IMG/VR virus record: IMGVR_UViG_3300034642_000119
Location: 1 to 20,531 of that record
DNA: 20,531 bases
Strand: one strand, 5' to 3'
Origin: a virus
Positions 13,120 to 20,090 of this stretch are shown here, piece after piece (positions within the stretch are counted from its first letter, which is position 1; each line of letters starts with the position of its first letter). A program made the position numbers and the translations under genes. A model generated the notes under the pieces. The model was given only the letters and a program-made list of their open reading frames with translations. It searched no databases and was not told where the DNA came from.

Positions 13120-14765
13120 TACCAGTTACTATCATAATTTCTTACTACTGGTGACCATCTAGTACCATATTCATCTACAATAGATTCACCAAGTGGGTCA
13201 TCAATACCATTATCCATAAATCCAAATGGAGCCATGTCTTGTTCTAGTTGGTCTTGTTGTTCTAAGAACATTCTTTCTCTTATATCTACGTTTGTTAATT
13301 CTTTAAAATATGTTTGGTTTGTCATCCACCCAAATAATACACAACACATTGCAAGGTCATCTGTATGACCTTCTTCTGCTTGAAATGACTGTCCATGTTT
13401 GACAAATGTAGAAAACTCTGTTATAAGGTCATAATCGTTAATAATCAGTTTATCTGTTTCTATAAGTTGTTTTAGGTTTGAACACCCTAACATCTTTACT
13501 GCTTTGGTTGTTCTTACACCTAACTGTACTTTACCCCCAGAGAACCCAGAACCAAGTATCTGACCAGCTCTACCACGCATAGATGCCATGACTAGATTAT
13601 CATACTCTAAATCATACTGTAATGCAGTTGCAACTTGTTCTCCAATATCATTTACCTCAACCATTACAAATGCAGTATTATATGCCTTTGCAATATCGTG
13701 TATTACATTTGGAAACAGTAAGGGTTTGATTTCGTTATTACGATATTTTGCGACAATACGATAAGGAAGTTCTGATACATCAAATACAAGAAATGCAGAA
13801 TAATCTTGTTCTGTTCCTCTTGCAACATCACAGACAATAGTATACGTTCTTCCTTTCTCTGGTTTCTTATATAATTCTAGTCCAGCATTTCTTTGTATTG
13901 GGTCATCAAATACCATAGACTTAATTTTAGTTGGATGTATCAGTGTATTAATAGAACCTAAGAACTCACATTCAAATTCACGATTAAATTGTTCTTGTGA
14001 AGTATTTGCAATAGTTTCTTGTTTCCATTTTTCATCACGGCCAGGGATTTCACTCCAATGAACTTCAATAGGATTGTAAGAGTTTTTACCACTCTCTGCA
14101 TCTGACCAGAGTTTATAAAATAGATTCATACCATTTGGTGTTGATACTATCACAACTTTTGTCTTTTGTCCAGAAGAAATTGTAGGATACACAGAACTAA
14201 AAAAATCTTCTGCGACATTGTGAGGTACGAAAGCAAACTCATCTAAGAATATCATATTGTATGAACCACCACGAACTGCACTAGATGAAGTAGAAGACGC
14301 AACAATACGAGAACCATTCTCTAAGTCCAGAGAACCTTTATTCCAAGACATTACCCCTTGTTGCATCCACTTTGGTAGATTTTCGTATGCAAGTTGCAGT
14401 CGTGAAAGAATATCTCTTGCAGTCGCAGCTTTGTTTGCAAGTATCGCTACTCTCATCTGTTCGTTGAATAGAACATAATGCAAGATATAAGATATAATTG
14501 TAGTTGTCTTACCAGATTGTCTGGGAAGTTTACAGATAGTAAAACGATTGTTATGAATCGTTCCTAACATTTCTTTCTGAAAGTTATATACGTCAAAAGG
14601 TACAAGACCTTCATCAAGAGATACAATCTTAATGTAGTTCTTGCAAAAATGTAATGGGTCTTCCATACATTTTTTATATTCTAAGATTTGTTCTTGTGTC
14701 CACTCTACTTGGACATTTGCTTTTTTTAGAAGTGGATTACCAAGATAATGATTTATATCGGTCAT
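13119..14765 (-). CDS. gp17: Terminase large subunit gp17
   Basis: 548 residues (T4: 610). DNA-packaging motor: N-terminal ATPase plus C-terminal RNase H-like nuclease. Walker A KLPRQSGKTTT at 79-89, Walker B MIFLDEF at 171-177 with catalytic E176, coupling motif VSTPNG at 207-212. Nuclease acidic residues sit in VCDVARGTEQDYSAF (D313, D321), VEVNDIGEQ (E370, D373) and EEGHTDDLAM (D469/D470). No intein or intron interrupts it. Its ATG is 1 nt past the stop of the last fibre-like gene with no clear SD, so it probably depends on coupled translation. In T4 it directly follows gp16; here seven genes separate them. Confidence 0.98.
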   Translation of the reverse strand: MTDINHYLGNPLLKKANVQVEWTQEQILEYKKCMEDPLHFCKNYIKIVSLDEGLVPFDVYNFQKEMLGTIHNNRFTICKLPRQSGKTTTIISYILHYVLFNEQMRVAILANKAATARDILSRLQLAYENLPKWMQQGVMSWNKGSLDLENGSRIVASSTSSSAVRGGSYNMIFLDEFAFVPHNVAEDFFSSVYPTISSGQKTKVVIVSTPNGMNLFYKLWSDAESGKNSYNPIEVHWSEIPGRDEKWKQETIANTSQEQFNREFECEFLGSINTLIHPTKIKSMVFDDPIQRNAGLELYKKPEKGRTYTIVCDVARGTEQDYSAFLVFDVSELPYRIVAKYRNNEIKPLLFPNVIHDIAKAYNTAFVMVEVNDIGEQVATALQYDLEYDNLVMASMRGRAGQILGSGFSGGKVQLGVRTTKAVKMLGCSNLKQLIETDKLIINDYDLITEFSTFVKHGQSFQAEEGHTDDLAMCCVLFGWMTNQTYFKELTNVDIRERMFLEQQDQLEQDMAPFGFMDNGIDDPLGESIVDEYGTRWSPVVRNYDSNW

Positions 14766-14766
14766 T

Positions 14767-15633
14767 TTAATCGTTTGTCATATACCAGCCGCTAAAATGA
14801 TAACTTCCTGCTTGAACATCTGACCAATTTGATACGACAGTATTATACCCAGATATATAAATGAAACTTTGAGATGCTGTTACAGTTGCAATATAATCAC
14901 CGTTAAATGCTCCACTTGCACTGTCAGTACCAGATGCATTGAGTCTCGTAAATTTATTATGACCAATGTGAACAGCAAAGTTATGAGTTCCATGAGCTCT
15001 GAAAGGTAATCCTCTTACTTGTGGTTCAGCAGAAAATGCGCCAGGAGCTGTTACGTTAAATGTAATCGCAATATAAACCATTCTACCTATCTTAGTATAA
15101 TGTCCTGTAGCTGTAGTGCTTGTGCCACTGCCTGATTTTCCTCTAAACTCACCTGGCCATGTACCTTGTTCATAGTCCATCAAAACATGACCAGTAACAG
15201 TTGGAGTTCCTTGATGTTGTCCAGCAGTATCAGATGAAGTAAAATTAGAAAAATCTATTCCACCATAAGGTGACACTACACCACCATTTGTAACTGAAAA
15301 AGCATCAAATGCATTACCACTATTGAGATTGCTGTTTGTTGTTATCACTCTTATAGCATGACCATTACCTTGATTCTGGCCAGCAATCCTAATATCTAAA
15401 CCTTGACTATCGTTTGGATTACCACCTTCACCAACTTGTTGTATTAACATTGTAGGGTTATTGGTTGCAGTAGATTGTTTTACATGAAGAACACCATTTG
15501 TTGTGTTGTGACTACCAGAATTTAATAGAGTTGCAACAGTTGTATTCGTTGTGGTTGCTGATATTGGATTACTTAGAGTAATATTACCAGCACCATTTCT
15601 TGTTTGGATTGTATCTACTTTAATTGTACTCAT
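14767..15633 (-). CDS. Tail-fibre/adhesin-like virion protein
   Basis: 288 residues. The N-terminus MSTIKVDTIQTRNGAGNITL is a short leader shared with two neighbouring genes and common in marine myovirus fibre proteins. The middle (about 40-130) is T/S/N/G-rich. The C-terminal part has DYEQGTWPGEF at 154-164 and GHYTKIGRMVYIAITFNV at 177-194, a receptor-binding-type beta module seen in many phage fibre tips ('EGTWTP ... GxYTKIG'). It is the last gene of the cassette, 1 nt before gp17. Its 5' junction is a near copy of that of the 16243-16806 gene. No enzymatic motif. Likely a fibre or capsid surface fibre; which virion structure it decorates cannot be read. Confidence 0.78.
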   Translation of the reverse strand: MSTIKVDTIQTRNGAGNITLSNPISATTTNTTVATLLNSGSHNTTNGVLHVKQSTATNNPTMLIQQVGEGGNPNDSQGLDIRIAGQNQGNGHAIRVITTNSNLNSGNAFDAFSVTNGGVVSPYGGIDFSNFTSSDTAGQHQGTPTVTGHVLMDYEQGTWPGEFRGKSGSGTSTTATGHYTKIGRMVYIAITFNVTAPGAFSAEPQVRGLPFRAHGTHNFAVHIGHNKFTRLNASGTDSASGAFNGDYIATVTASQSFIYISGYNTVVSNWSDVQAGSYHFSGWYMTND

Positions 15634-15657
15634 GTCTTTATCCTATCAGAAATCCAC
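15604..15657 (-). repeat. Cassette junction repeat, copy B
   Basis: 54-nt segment spanning the last codons of C1q-like gene B (GFLIG stop), the SD and the first 10 or so codons of the next gene. It matches copy A (16777-16830) at 45 of 54 positions, counted by hand, with no gaps. Confidence 0.85.
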
Positions 15658-16246
15658 TTACATATGTTCCTTCTTCTGCAGCTAAAGTGAGCGTATCTGA
15701 AGGTTGAAAAATTACATGAAACTTTTCACCGGCTGTAAATGTGAGTATAATATTATGGTCAACACCACCATAGTCATTTCCAGTTTGTTCAGACTCTTCT
15801 ACAGGGTGATAAACTCTATGATAACTACCTATTTGAGAACCATTTTTAAACACTCTTGATGCAACATATCTCGCTTCATCTGGGTCTTGAAATGTAGCCC
15901 CCCAATTTAAAGAATATGTTCCTGCCACTGGTGCTGTAAATTCATAGTTTGTTGTAGACCAACAATTTCCAATATTTACTAATGTATGATTTATAGGAGT
16001 TTTTGTTGTATTATTTGCATCGAAAGCAGAAACTGGAGCTCCTGTACCCATGTATGCAAAGAAACATGGTTTTGTTGGTTCAGTCACACGACCAGAACTA
16101 TCAACATTCATTGCAGTTGTTCCATTACTTGACTTAATTGTTGATAATTTTACGGATGATAAACTTATTCCACCAGTACCAGTAAAAGCAACGTCACTAG
16201 CACCGTCAGTATTTTCAATTTGGTCTACTTTTATTTTTGATGTCAT
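15638..16246 (-). CDS. C1q-like jelly-roll virion protein B
   Basis: 202 residues. Leader MTSKIKVDQIENTDGASDV, then NGTTAMNVDSSGRVTEPTKP (59-78 or nearby) leading into a C1q/TNF-like jelly roll: INHTLVNIG, then YEFTAPVAGTYSLNWG, the classic 'F-x-APVxGxYxF' core, RVFKNGSQIGS, LTFTAGEKFHV and a terminal GTYVSGFLIG strand. These domains usually trimerise and act as receptor-binding fibre tips. Paralogous to the 16811-17410 gene. Its ATG overlaps the previous stop by 4 nt. The SD of the next gene (AGGAT) overlaps this gene's final Gly-stop codons. Confidence 0.8.
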   Translation of the reverse strand: MTSKIKVDQIENTDGASDVAFTGTGGISLSSVKLSTIKSSNGTTAMNVDSSGRVTEPTKPCFFAYMGTGAPVSAFDANNTTKTPINHTLVNIGNCWSTTNYEFTAPVAGTYSLNWGATFQDPDEARYVASRVFKNGSQIGSYHRVYHPVEESEQTGNDYGGVDHNIILTFTAGEKFHVIFQPSDTLTLAAEEGTYVSGFLIG

Positions 16247-16806
16247 TGTGCAATCTCCATAACAGTAATAGCAGATGACGCTGAACTTGCATAGGCATTA
16301 TTTGCCATTGTAACAGGTCTATTAACATATGCCGCCAGAGCGTCTGGTGAAGGGGTGCCTGATTGTCTTCCCATCACAGTATATGTAAGTTGACTTGTCG
16401 TAGCAGGATTATCTAAAAAAGATTGCGAACAGGCTAGAGGGCAATTAGCATGGGTGGCTGTTCCGCCAGGACTTCTAACATTAAACCAAACATTTGTGAA
16501 TTGGTTAGTATTAGTACTGAATATCTGTCCACCACCAATATAAGTGCTGTCTCTCTTACATCTAATTAATGCAGAGTAATTATCTAGATGACTTATGTTA
16601 ATATCAATTGTTACTAAAATTTTACTAGTAGCAAACTTAGGTGTAATGTTTACTGAATATAAACTTACATCTCCTTCACTCTGAGAAAAAGATGTAGTAT
16701 TAGTATCATAAAATGTCTGTTCTACTTGTAAAATACACCCTTTAGGTAGTTTTACATCACCAACTGTTGTTTGTCCTTGAATTGTGTCTACTGATAATGT
16801 ACTCAT
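16243..16806 (-). CDS. Fibre-like virion protein with MSTxxVDTIQ leader
   Basis: 187 residues. The N-terminus MSTLSVDTIQGQTTVGDVKL then PKGCILQVEQTFYDT is typical of small phage structural proteins with a beta-sandwich body (VNITPKFATSKILVTIDINI at 51-70 'SKILI' strand; RCKRDSTYIGGG). The C-terminus SSAITVMEIAQ is an end I associate with such fibre-type proteins. Function presumed adhesion or decoration. It pairs with C1q-like gene A upstream; the pair is repeated downstream as C1q-like gene B plus the 14767 gene, although the bodies of the two second genes differ. Confidence 0.77.
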   Translation of the reverse strand: MSTLSVDTIQGQTTVGDVKLPKGCILQVEQTFYDTNTTSFSQSEGDVSLYSVNITPKFATSKILVTIDINISHLDNYSALIRCKRDSTYIGGGQIFSTNTNQFTNVWFNVRSPGGTATHANCPLACSQSFLDNPATTSQLTYTVMGRQSGTPSPDALAAYVNRPVTMANNAYASSASSAITVMEIAQ

Positions 16807-16830
16807 GTTTCTATCCTATCAAAAATCCAC
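16777..16830 (-). repeat. Cassette junction repeat, copy A
   Basis: 54-nt segment covering the end of C1q-like gene A, the SD AGGAT and the start of the following gene, ungapped match to copy B (15604-15657). The conserved core includes TGATAGGATA and ACATGAGTACA. Confidence 0.85.
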
Positions 16831-17410
16831 CAAATTTTGGGTGTTCAGATGTGAGAGTATTTGCTGGTGTATACATATAACCTTGTTTAATTACCATTCC
16901 AACACAATCATCCTTTGCAAGCACACACGTTCCAGACATGGCCATATTAGGATAATAACCTAGACCAGCTGTGCTGTGAGCAGCGTTAGAAAAAGATTGT
17001 GCGACTATTGTTGAACTTGTACCAGTAGAAGCAGGTGCTAAAATTCCAGATGCATTAGGAGCTCTCACAATAAGAAAATGATTTGTTTGATTAGATGGAC
17101 AAGCGCCACCACCAGTAGGCCCACAAGCAAAACCACAGAAATGAAAATGATAAGTTCCAGCCACTGGTGCTTTGAAATGATTTTGAATTCCATTAAGACC
17201 AGAAGGATTACCACCTATATTAAATTCGGTTCTTTTAAAAGAAAATCTTCCACTAACATTCCCTGACTCTGACACAATCGAACCAGCGCCGTCATGAAAA
17301 ACAACAAAGGCAGGATTTACTGGTTTTGTTACATAACCACCATCGTCAATGTTTATTGCAGTTGTTCCACCAGTATGTGCAATATTTTGTACTTTTAATG
17401 TTGATGCCAT
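16811..17410 (-). CDS. C1q-like jelly-roll virion protein A
   Basis: 199 residues. Leader MASTLKVQNIAHTGGTTAIN with IDDGGYVTKPVNPAFVVF, then a C1q/TNF-like domain: FNIGGNPSG, NHFKAPVAGTYHFHFCGF (APVAGTY core at 82-88), NHFLIVRAPN, MAMSGTCVLAKDDCVGMVI and the terminal HPKFGGFLIG strand. Five or more cysteines (CGFACGPTGGGAC, C-V-L, DDC) are unusual for these small virion proteins and absent from paralogue B. The segment GTTAINIDDGGYVTKPVNP matches GTTAMNVDSSGRVTEPTKP of paralogue B. Likely a trimeric fibre tip or head decoration. Confidence 0.8.
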   Translation of the reverse strand: MASTLKVQNIAHTGGTTAINIDDGGYVTKPVNPAFVVFHDGAGSIVSESGNVSGRFSFKRTEFNIGGNPSGLNGIQNHFKAPVAGTYHFHFCGFACGPTGGGACPSNQTNHFLIVRAPNASGILAPASTGTSSTIVAQSFSNAAHSTAGLGYYPNMAMSGTCVLAKDDCVGMVIKQGYMYTPANTLTSEHPKFGGFLIG

Positions 17411-17422
17411 TCTGAATTCCTA

Positions 17423-17752
17423 TTAGCCTGCAATTGTTACCCATCTGGAATAATGTTGGGAGCCATTAGCAGTATTTCTTAAATTAATTGTCTGTCCATT
17501 TGCACCTGCCTTAAAAGCTTGTGTTGGGCCACCAACACCAAAAGCAACGCCAGGGTTTGGTGCAGTAACATTTCTATCTGTATTTGAATTAACAAGTTGT
17601 TCACCCCAAGTAAAATTAGCTGCGGCTAACCCTACATTCGTCAAATTTGTACCATCAAGCGCTGGTAAGTTTCCAAATAATTTAGTCGCATCCAATTTAT
17701 TTGTACCTGCTTCATCAGTTGTTACAGTTTGTCCACCTACGATTAAAGCCAT
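17423..17752 (-). CDS. Small fibre-like protein of unknown function
   Basis: 109 residues starting MALIVGGQTVTTDEAGTNKL, glycine-, threonine- and asparagine-rich, with LPALDGTNLTNVG at 29-41, a 'DGSxLTNV' element common in tail-fibre stalks. The C-terminus NGSQHYSRWVTIAG looks like a terminal beta strand. Its ATG overlaps the previous stop (TAATG) and GGAGA precedes it. Function unknown; I infer a short virion adhesin or stalk from composition and neighbours only. Confidence 0.7.
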   Translation of the reverse strand: MALIVGGQTVTTDEAGTNKLDATKLFGNLPALDGTNLTNVGLAAANFTWGEQLVNSNTDRNVTAPNPGVAFGVGGPTQAFKAGANGQTINLRNTANGSQHYSRWVTIAG

Positions 17753-18117
17753 TATTTTATCTCCTCTAACTTAAATTTATATTTTTTACCATTCAGTCTA
17801 TTTAACAAATATAAATCTTCAGAACCCTCTTGTATTGTCCATGAACCAGATGTTCCATCTATTTCATTGTTTCTTGTTTTTGTATTATTTAGGTTCAAGT
17901 CACCAGTATAGATATCTCTCCATTGTTTTGAAGCAGAACCTAAATCATAAAGGTCATCTTGACTTGGTAGTAAACTTCCACCAAATGTACTAGTTCCAGT
18001 ACTTACTGTAAAGTTTCCAGATACAACCTGTAGTGAATCACCACTTTGTATTTTAACTTGGTTTGCATCTGCACCAGCTGTTAGTCCTGCTATTGTTGTT
18101 ACTGAAATTTTACTCAT
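17752..18117 (-). CDS. Fibre-like protein with 'LGSxxxxWxDIYTGDLNL' tip motif
   Basis: 121 residues from ATG 18117, which lies 1 nt past the previous stop; a longer in-frame start at 18168 would overlap the upstream gene. MSKISVTTIAGLTAGADANQ is the leader. SQDDLYDLGSASKQWRDIYT at about 64-83 and GDLNLNN are a module found near the C-terminus of many T4-like marine fibre proteins, where it is followed by 'EIDGTSGSWTIQEGSEDLYL' and a 'GKKYKFKLEEI' end, both present here. This gene is thus a stand-alone version of what is often the tail end of a large fibre. Role: virion surface fibre; location unknown. Confidence 0.78.
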   Translation of the reverse strand: MSKISVTTIAGLTAGADANQVKIQSGDSLQVVSGNFTVSTGTSTFGGSLLPSQDDLYDLGSASKQWRDIYTGDLNLNNTKTRNNEIDGTSGSWTIQEGSEDLYLLNRLNGKKYKFKLEEIK

Positions 18118-18118
18118 A

Positions 18119-18448
18119 TTAGACCACCGATAATGAACCTTCAATTGTAAGTGTTGTTCCACTTCCAATTGTTAAAGGCCCTGCCGCTAAACCGTTATTA
18201 TTTGCAGCTATTGTTCCACTAGTATTTAATTCGTTTTCGTGAACACGAATTATATCAGAAGTTCCAGCACCAGTATCACCTAAGTATGACCCAGCACCTT
18301 TTAAAACTGCACTTGAATTAACTCTTTTTAGTACAGATGCAGAAGTATCAAATACTATCAACTTGTCAGTTCCAGTTAAATCTCCATCTGCTAATGTAAC
18401 AGAAGAACCATTAATTGCACCGTTACCTATTTTTGTCAGTAATGCCAT
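18119..18448 (-). CDS. Small virion/fibre-like protein of unknown function
   Basis: 109 residues, starting MALLTKIGNGAINGSSVTLA, with a beta-helix-like Gly/Ser/Thr-rich composition and a C-terminal AAGPLTIGSGTTLTIEGSLS segment of the stalk type ('ltigsgttvtidG'). It shares the MAL- start and general style with the 17423 gene. It begins 1 nt after the gp16 stop, whose last codons (GAAGGG) supply its SD. No domain I can name. First gene of the inserted cassette after the terminase small subunit. Confidence 0.7.
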   Translation of the reverse strand: MALLTKIGNGAINGSSVTLADGDLTGTDKLIVFDTSASVLKRVNSSAVLKGAGSYLGDTGAGTSDIIRVHENELNTSGTIAANNNGLAAGPLTIGSGTTLTIEGSLSVV

Positions 18449-18449
18449 T

Positions 18450-18854
18450 TTATTTACCCTTCAACATTTTTTGTAGTTCTGAAGTAGAACCTACGAATAA
18501 TGCGTTTGTTACATTCTTTGGTGCGTTACTTGGTACTTCTTTTAACTTTTGCATTTTAAGTTGTAACTCACCTAATTTTTCTGTAACATCTGCAACATTC
18601 TTAATTAATTGTCCAGCAACCTCATAAGACCTTGGATGTTCACTTTCTTTTGCAAGTTCAAGAATACCATCAATTGCATCTTGTCCTCTTTCTACCAACT
18701 GATAAAAATTTCTACGTTGGTATTCATAATCATTATCGACTTCTTCTGGAACTTTTACTTTCGGTAAAGTTACTGTGGAAGTCGTTGTTTCCACAACATC
18801 AGTAATTCCCAAAACATTGTCAAGCACATTTAACTTTTCGGTTTCTCCGGCCAT
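18450..18854 (-). CDS. gp16: Terminase small subunit gp16
   Basis: 134 residues (T4: 164). Recognises DNA and regulates the gp17 motor; forms rings. Matches T4 in three blocks: VDNDYEYQRRNFYQLVERGQ at 39-58 (T4 LEDDYGVVRRNMHFQQQ), SEHPRSYEVAGQLIKNVADV at 71-90 (T4 ADSPRHMEVFATLM) and NALFVGSTSELQKML at 117-131 (T4 NATVFMGSPTELM). Its start lies 25 nt inside the preceding chaperone-like gene with SD AGGGAA, in another frame. Separation from gp17 by seven genes is unusual relative to T4. Confidence 0.92.
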   Translation of the reverse strand: MAGETEKLNVLDNVLGITDVVETTTSTVTLPKVKVPEEVDNDYEYQRRNFYQLVERGQDAIDGILELAKESEHPRSYEVAGQLIKNVADVTEKLGELQLKMQKLKEVPSNAPKNVTNALFVGSTSELQKMLKGK

Positions 18855-19249
18855 GATACGTTCCCTAAAACTCCATCTTTCAATGTTGCGTTTTTACCAT
18901 TACTATGTGCTGGTAAATCACGAAGTGCTTGACGATAAGTTTTCATTTCATCTGACATTGTAATATCGGAAAGTGCATACCAATCCGTTTCTACAAGTTT
19001 AGCATCTCTTTGTCTACGAAGTTCTACCAAAGGTGCAGCTGCATCTAATTTTTTAATTTCATCAGATACTTTTTTCCAAGTCAAACCACCCCATTCTTTA
19101 GGGTTATCACTTTCAATTGCACTACCATCTGAAGTTGCACCAGTTATTTTACGAAACATTGATTTAAATTCGTCTTCTGTAGTTGGATTTCCACGCATAA
19201 CCCAACTAGTAATACCTAATGATTCTAATGCTTCAGTTGCTGTCGCCAT
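18830..19249 (-). CDS. Phage tail assembly chaperone-like protein (Phage_tail_APC type)
   Basis: 139 residues. ELRRQRDAKLVETDWYALSD at 76-95 and MKTYRQALRDLPAHS at about 101-115 fit the pattern 'lRxxRdxlLxxTDWxxlxD ... YRqaLRDlP' of the small tail assembly chaperone family often found near fibre genes. The N-terminal half (SLGITSWVMRGNPTTEDEF, NPKEWGGLTWKKVSDEI) has no family I can name. It sits between gp15 and gp16, where T4 has no gene, and directly ahead of the fibre cassette. That makes a role in folding the cassette proteins plausible, but this is inference. CATAAATA lies upstream; SD is AAGGAG. Confidence 0.82.
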   Translation of the reverse strand: MATATEALESLGITSWVMRGNPTTEDEFKSMFRKITGATSDGSAIESDNPKEWGGLTWKKVSDEIKKLDAAAPLVELRRQRDAKLVETDWYALSDITMSDEMKTYRQALRDLPAHSNGKNATLKDGVLGNVSWPEKPKS

Positions 19250-19273
19250 TAAATTTCTCCTTTAATACTAATA

Positions 19274-19281
19274 TATTTATG
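19274..19281 (-). promoter_or_regulatory. Late-promoter-like CATAAATA after gp15
   Basis: CATAAATA on the minus strand, 7 of 8 matching TATAAATA, overlapping the gp15 stop codon and 24 nt before the chaperone-like gene's ATG. It could start a transcript through gp16, the fibre cassette and gp17. Confidence 0.5.
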
Positions 19282-20089
19282 CATCATCTGTATCCGTACC
19301 AGTAGTTTCATCATAATTCTTTGCATCCTCAAAGAAAGATGTAGTCTCATTAAATCCAAAATTATCATCTGCATCAGCAGTTGTTGGATTTGGTGTAACT
19401 GTATATCTTTGTTCTCTCTTTGGTGCATTAACTGGTAAATCTGTATATTGGTCAACTTGAACTTGTTTGATAACTTTCTGGTCTGTAACTGGGCCATACA
19501 GATAGAACTTTGCAGTAAATGACATTGTATATGTTAAAACTCTTCTGTCGTTAAAATCACCATCATAACTATCTTCATATGTTACACCACTTAAAATAAT
19601 TGGAACATCTCTTGTAGTTCCCATTGCAGTATTATCGTTTAACGTAATTGTGTAATCTGGTTGGAAAAACGGTAAAATCTGTTCTACAATTTGTAATGCG
19701 TCATCAGAACTTTTTGCCATGACTACAAGTTCAAAGTCCATATTATATGGAACAGGCATATACTGTGAACTCATAGTTTTACCTTCAGATGAAGAATTAG
19801 TTTTTTTGATTTTTTGAATAGAATTTAATTTACGAGAAGGGTCATATGAGATACCAGAAATTTCAAATCCCATTCTGGGTAAAGTTAACGCAACCTTTTT
19901 ATTAAGGTTTGGGTCTTCTCTGAGTCTTGTTAAAAACTTTTGTTTTGGGCCATACGCAAGAGGCACCTTCATACTTTGTGTAACTACACCAGAGTTGTTT
20001 GTTCTCACAATGTTTATATTGTTGAAAATAGTACCAAAGGCTACTACAACCTTTCGCATTGTTTCATGGTAAAATTGTTGTCCTAACAT
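19277..20089 (-). CDS. gp15: Tail sheath stabiliser / tail completion protein gp15
   Basis: 270 residues (T4: 272). Forms the ring that caps the tail and joins it to the head neck. Matches T4 over its length: MLGQQFYHETMRKVVVAFGT then IFNNINIVR (T4 MFGYFYNSSFRRYATLMGDLFSNIQI), MKVPLAYGPKQKFLTRL (T4 IRVPITYASKEHFMMKL), LPRMGFEISGISYD, QIVEQILPFFQPDYTITLN (T4 FQIVEQILPYFQPHF) and YTMSFTAKFYLYGPV. The C-terminal tail is acidic and Asp/Thr-rich. It starts 1 nt past the gp14 stop, with GTAGGA as SD. Confidence 0.96.
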   Translation of the reverse strand: MLGQQFYHETMRKVVVAFGTIFNNINIVRTNNSGVVTQSMKVPLAYGPKQKFLTRLREDPNLNKKVALTLPRMGFEISGISYDPSRKLNSIQKIKKTNSSSEGKTMSSQYMPVPYNMDFELVVMAKSSDDALQIVEQILPFFQPDYTITLNDNTAMGTTRDVPIILSGVTYEDSYDGDFNDRRVLTYTMSFTAKFYLYGPVTDQKVIKQVQVDQYTDLPVNAPKREQRYTVTPNPTTADADDNFGFNETTSFFEDAKNYDETTGTDTDDA

Positions 20090-20090
20090 A

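Noticed and set aside
13119-14765. Intein or intron in the terminase large subunit
   Set aside because: ATPase and nuclease motifs follow in one uninterrupted frame at near-normal length.
17752-18168. Longer start at 18168 for the fibre-like gene
   Set aside because: It would overlap the upstream gene by 50 nt in another frame; MSKISVTTIAG at 18117 matches the leader style of its neighbours.
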